Both the position numbers and the translations under genes were made by a program. The notes under the pieces were generated by a model. The model worked only from the letters and a program-made list of their open reading frames with translations, had not been told where the DNA came from and ran no database searches. Shown piece by piece: positions 5,168-5,425 of a DNA stretch of 5,425 bases (position 1 is its first letter; each line of letters opens with the position of its first letter). Origin of the DNA: CAYLJO01 sp964383905 (lineage in GTDB: Bacteria; Acidobacteriota; Blastocatellia; Pyrinomonadales; Pyrinomonadaceae). The stretch covers positions 1-5,425 of the forward strand of contig CAYLJO010000331.1 in the NCBI GenBank assembly GCA_964383905.1, in the 5' to 3' direction.

Positions 5168-5425
5168 TTGCGACTTTCTGAGCGGCCCGGCCTTGCCCTA
5201 TACCTAATCACGGAAAGCCCCCTACGCAGGACGAACCGAGCGTCACCTTGGCACGGCCAGTCCATAGGGTCTAACCCGGCAATCTTGGCTAGACCGAAAG
5301 CCCCGCGGGCTTACCAGACAGAAGCGACCCATGCCCTTTCGGATAAGGAACTCAGTGCGCTCATCGAAGTGGTCGGCGAGAAGGCCGCCTCGGGTGATGT
5401 GGTCGGCAAGCGCGACTACGCGCTC
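5168..5425 (+). CDS. tyrosine recombinase (phage-type integrase) fragment, 5'-damaged and running off the window
   Basis: From about 5264 to the window end, one frame reads IGSNPAILARPKAPRA and then EATHALSDKELSALIEVV, ending GKRDYAL. This is the usual passage from the linker after the core-binding domain (NPA...PK-PR) into the first helices of the catalytic domain of tyrosine recombinases. There DxEL leads to the R-D-x-AL helix just before the first catalytic arginine. The catalytic R/K/H/R/Y residues would lie beyond the window. The frame is open back to 5096 but contains no ATG. TTG at 5168 and 5285 are the only common alternative starts, neither with a well-spaced SD. The translation before about 5258 does not resemble a core-binding domain. 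The gene is therefore probably decayed, truncated or frameshifted at its 5' end. The start given is nominal. It suggests that the right flank was shaped by site-specific integration. Confidence 0.6.
   Translation, partial: MRLSERPGLALYLITESPLRRTNRASPWHGQSIGSNPAILARPKAPRAYQTEATHALSDKELSALIEVVGEKAASGDVVGKRDYAL
5268..5312. repeat. inverted repeats inside the recombinase fragment
   Basis: GGTCTA (5268-5273) is mirrored by TAGACC (5290-5295). Directly after it, AAGCCC (5298-5303) and GGGCTT (5307-5312) form a perfect 6-bp stem with a 3-base CGC loop. GAAAGCCCC occurs at 5213-5221 and again at 5296-5304. All elements are short and individually near chance level. Their clustering next to an integrase fragment is the only reason to record them. 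Confidence 0.3.

Noticed and set aside
3001..5425. Integron cassette array (single small genes in one orientation plus an integrase-like end)
   Set aside because: No paired attC boxes (RYYYAAC with GTTRRRY) were found between the genes. The recombinase fragment gives no integron-specific feature within the window.

Overview
All convincing genes in this 5.4-kb window lie on the + strand, and none is a standard taxonomic marker. The mid-to-high GC content (estimated by eye) and the type of tetratricopeptide (TPR) protein, which resembles the C-terminal halves of Acidobacteriota Ser/Thr kinase/TPR proteins, suggest a soil-type bacterium, possibly Acidobacteriota. This assignment is tentative. 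I see no rRNA, tRNA, CRISPR array or complete insertion sequence.

Left half (1-3000), an apparent redox-regulated unit. A HxlR-family winged-helix regulator (49-420) carries an N-terminal C-x-C...C-x-C motif. A weak terminator-like hairpin and a weak promoter-like element follow it. Next is the remnant of a short exported-protein gene with a good Shine-Dalgarno (SD) site and a clear signal peptide, which loses its frame at an A4 run (544-706). A ferredoxin-NADP reductase-type flavoprotein without an iron-sulfur domain (755-1597) follows, then a cytoplasmic TPR protein (1615-3000) only 17 bases downstream. The reductase and TPR genes are almost certainly co-transcribed. A cysteine-bearing HxlR regulator next to a flavin reductase fits a redox- or electrophile-sensing switch, but that link is inference.

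Right half (3001-5425), a looser, accessory-looking stretch. There is a 373-base interval without a convincing full-length gene. At its end a short reading frame overlaps by 4 bases (GTGA) the start of a small four-cysteine zinc-ribbon protein (3374-3595). A SnoaL/DUF4440-type protein with an uncertain start (about 3834-4250) comes next. An intergenic region with a 20-base-spaced direct repeat precedes a six-helix membrane protein, probably DUF6796 family (4430-5095). The window ends inside a tyrosine-recombinase-like frame that lacks an ATG start and a recognisable N-terminal domain, so it looks 5'-damaged. Single small genes with long spacers, unusual starts and an integrase remnant suggest turnover by mobile DNA.

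I cannot demonstrate a complete new system. The best candidates for a closer look are the four-cysteine HxlR/flavoprotein/TPR group, the frame-broken exported peptide, and the coupled micro-ORF/zinc-ribbon pair.
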